Assembly: GCA_015655225.1 (NCBI GenBank)
Contig: JAATFK010000420.1
Location: forward strand, 1-5,451
Length of the DNA stretch: 5,451 nt
Direction of reading: 5' to 3'
Source: Solirubrobacterales bacterium
GTDB lineage: Bacteria; Actinomycetota; Thermoleophilia; Solirubrobacterales; Solirubrobacteraceae
Shown: one piece after another, positions 4,015 through 5,451 of the stretch
Position numbering within the stretch: position 1 is the first letter of the stretch
Layout of the letters: every line of letters begins with the position of its first letter
The notes under the pieces: model-generated
Told to the model about the DNA's origin: nothing
Seen by the model: the letters and a program-made list of their open reading frames with translations, nothing else
Database searches by the model: none
Translations under genes and position numbers: made by a program

Positions 4015-5451
4015 CTACGCCGCGGCCGCGTCCAGCATCGCCGCGCCGAGCAGGTGGTCCAGCTCGGCGTGGAACGCGGCGTTGGCCGCGACGCGGTAGC
4101 CGTTACCGAGGCGCAGCCGGCGGGCGCCGGCGGTGGTGCGCATCTCCAGCACGACGTCGGACTCGCCGGGGAAGGTCTCCAGCAGCTGCTTGAGGTCGTC
4201 GATCACCGACGCGCGCAGGACCGTCGCGTCGAGCCGCAGCCGCACCGGCGCCGGGCCGACCGGGACCTGGGCGGCCTGCTCGCGGGCCTTCGCGACCTCC
4301 GCCTCGGTCGGGGCGAAGGCGTTCGCCTCCTGGACGACGACGCAGGTCTTGGAGGCGTCGCGATGGTCGACGCGCCCGCGCACGAGCACGACCGAGTCAA
4401 GCGCGAACGCCTCCTCGGAGGTCGCCAGCACTCTGCCGAAGACGAGGATCTCGACCGTCCCCTCGAGGTCGTCGAGGGTGGCGAACATCATGTGATCGCC
4501 TCTTCTGGTGCGGATTCTCTTGGCCTGCGTGATGATCCCGCCGACCGTCACCCACTCCTGGTCCTTGCGGTCGGGCAGCTCGGCGAGCGAGCAGTCGACC
4601 TTCAGCCGCATCGCCTCGCGGACCGCCTTGAGCGGATGGGCGGAGATGAAGAGGCCGATCGACTCCTTCTCGACCGCGAGCAGCTCGGCCTGGTCGAACT
4701 CCTCCGTCGGGATCGGCGGGTGGCTCGGGGCCGCGAAGGCGGCGGCGGCCGAGCCGGGCGCGGCGTCGGCAGGACCGCCGAGGTCGAAGATCGAGCCCTG
4801 GCCGATCAGCGCGTCCTGCTGCGCCTTCTGGCCGGCGCCCTGCGCCTGCTCCAGCACCTCGAGCATCCCCTTGCGGGTCGCGCCGGTCGAGGTGAAGGCG
4901 CCGCATCTGATCAGCGCCTCGATCGCCTTCTTGTTGACGGCGCGGTTGTCGACGCGGCTGCAGAAGTCCCACAGCGAGTCGAACGGACCGTCCTCCTCGC
5001 GCGTGCGCTTGATCGCCTCGACCGCCGCGTAGCCGACGCCCTTGACGGCGTCGAGGCCGAAGCGGATGTGGCCCTCGACGACGATGAACTCGTGGTCGGA
5101 CTCGTTCACGTCCGGCGGCAGGATCTCGATCCCCATCTGCTCCGTCTGCGCGACGAAGAACGGGACCTTGTCCTTCGTGTCCATCACGGAGGAGATCAGC
5201 GCGGCCATGTACTCGGCCGGGTAGTTCGCCTTCAGCCAGGCGGTGCGGTAGGCGATCAGCGCGTAGCAGGCGGCGTGCGCCTTGTTGAACGAGTAGTCGG
5301 CCGACTTCTCGTTCGTCTGCCAGAGGAACTCGATCACCGACTCGCTCGTGCCCGACGCGCGGCAGCCCTCGATGAACTCCGGCTTCAGCTTCGCCATCGC
5401 CTCGCGGTTCTTCTTGCCGATCGCCTTGCGCAGGTCGTCCGCCTTGGCGCC
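4015..5451 (-). CDS. dnaE: DNA polymerase III subunit alpha, C-terminal part; gene begins beyond the right edge
   Basis: This is the C-terminal 478 residues of the replicative polymerase alpha subunit; the frame is open through base 5451, so the PHP and catalytic palm parts are outside. Visible in order: end of the fingers region with SFNKAHAACYALIAYRTAW (54-72) and YPAEYMAALISSVMD (77-91); helix-hairpin-helix DNA-binding region with FGLDAVKGVG (131-140) and NKKAIEALIRCGAF (173-186); internal beta-clamp motif QGSIF (218-222); an Ala/Pro-rich linker (about 225-248); EKESIGLFISAHPL (261-274); OB fold (about 300-378) with VTVGGIITQAKRIRTRRGDHMMFATLDDLEG; and a C-terminal domain (403-478) that in this family contacts tau. 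Blocks align well with E. coli DnaE from memory. The Met codon at 5397 is internal, since GAKADDLRKAIGKKNREA upstream continues the family sequence. Stop is TAG at 4015-4017. Five of 31 visible arginines are AGA. Cytoplasmic, essential. Confidence 0.95.
   Translation of the reverse strand, partial: GAKADDLRKAIGKKNREAMAKLKPEFIEGCRASGTSESVIEFLWQTNEKSADYSFNKAHAACYALIAYRTAWLKANYPAEYMAALISSVMDTKDKVPFFVAQTEQMGIEILPPDVNESDHEFIVVEGHIRFGLDAVKGVGYAAVEAIKRTREEDGPFDSLWDFCSRVDNRAVNKKAIEALIRCGAFTSTGATRKGMLEVLEQAQGAGQKAQQDALIGQGSIFDLGGPADAAPGSAAAAFAAPSHPPIPTEEFDQAELLAVEKESIGLFISAHPLKAVREAMRLKVDCSLAELPDRKDQEWVTVGGIITQAKRIRTRRGDHMMFATLDDLEGTVEILVFGRVLATSEEAFALDSVVLVRGRVDHRDASKTCVVVQEANAFAPTEAEVAKAREQAAQVPVGPAPVRLRLDATVLRASVIDDLKQLLETFPGESDVVLEMRTTAGARRLRLGNGYRVAANAAFHAELDHLLGAAMLDAAAA
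4786..4800 (-). other. Beta-clamp binding motif QGSIF within DnaE
   Basis: The five codons encode Gln-Gly-Ser-Ile-Phe, matching the Qxx(L/I/M)F pentapeptide by which DnaE docks to the sliding clamp. It sits after the helix-hairpin-helix region and before the OB fold, the same place as QADMF in E. coli DnaE. Its presence argues that this is the processive, replicative enzyme. Confidence 0.8.

Noticed and set aside
5395..5397. ATG at 5397 as the dnaE start
   Set aside because: The same frame stays open to the window edge and encodes GAKADDLRKAIGKKNREA, which continues the DnaE family sequence.

Overview
The window comes from a bacterium with very high GC content. Third codon positions are almost all G or C, and the gene styles are actinobacterial. 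An actinomycete-like or Thermoleophilia-like host (Solirubrobacter/Conexibacter type) is my inference from composition and family resemblance; nothing in the window fixes the taxon.

Layout from left to right. (1) The 3' part of an endonuclease IV gene (nfo, + strand) runs in from the left edge and ends at 699. It keeps all nine metal-binding residues but lacks roughly the first 57 residues. (2) After a 24-bp gap holding a short GC hairpin, two minus-strand genes are read convergently with nfo. The upstream one is a winged-helix regulator of the ArsR/DUF5937 type (2498 to 1479). The downstream one is a PtpB-like tyrosine phosphatase (1482 to 724). Their ends overlap by ATGA, so they form a translationally coupled pair. 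(3) A 60-bp, AT-rich divergent promoter region separates the regulator from a plus-strand MFS transporter gene (2559 to 3857). (4) A strong 15-bp hairpin and a degenerate GC-rich repeat tract fill the 157-bp convergent gap. (5) The last third of dnaE (DNA polymerase III alpha, minus strand) occupies 4015 to the right edge and continues outside the window.

How the genes work together. The regulator, phosphatase and transporter look like one accessory locus: a ligand-responsive repressor that probably controls its own operon and a divergent exporter, with a phosphatase made alongside the repressor. The substrate and ligand cannot be read from the sequence. The locus lies between two unrelated core DNA repair/replication genes.

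The most notable signal is in codon use. By hand count, the flanking nfo and dnaE use AGA for 13 of 54 arginines, while the three middle genes use it for 1 of 95. This suggests that the middle block has a different history, possibly insertion by horizontal transfer. I found no RNA genes, CRISPR arrays, transposases or integrases. I did not find a clearly new biological system; the regulator-phosphatase-exporter unit is the most plausible candidate for follow-up.
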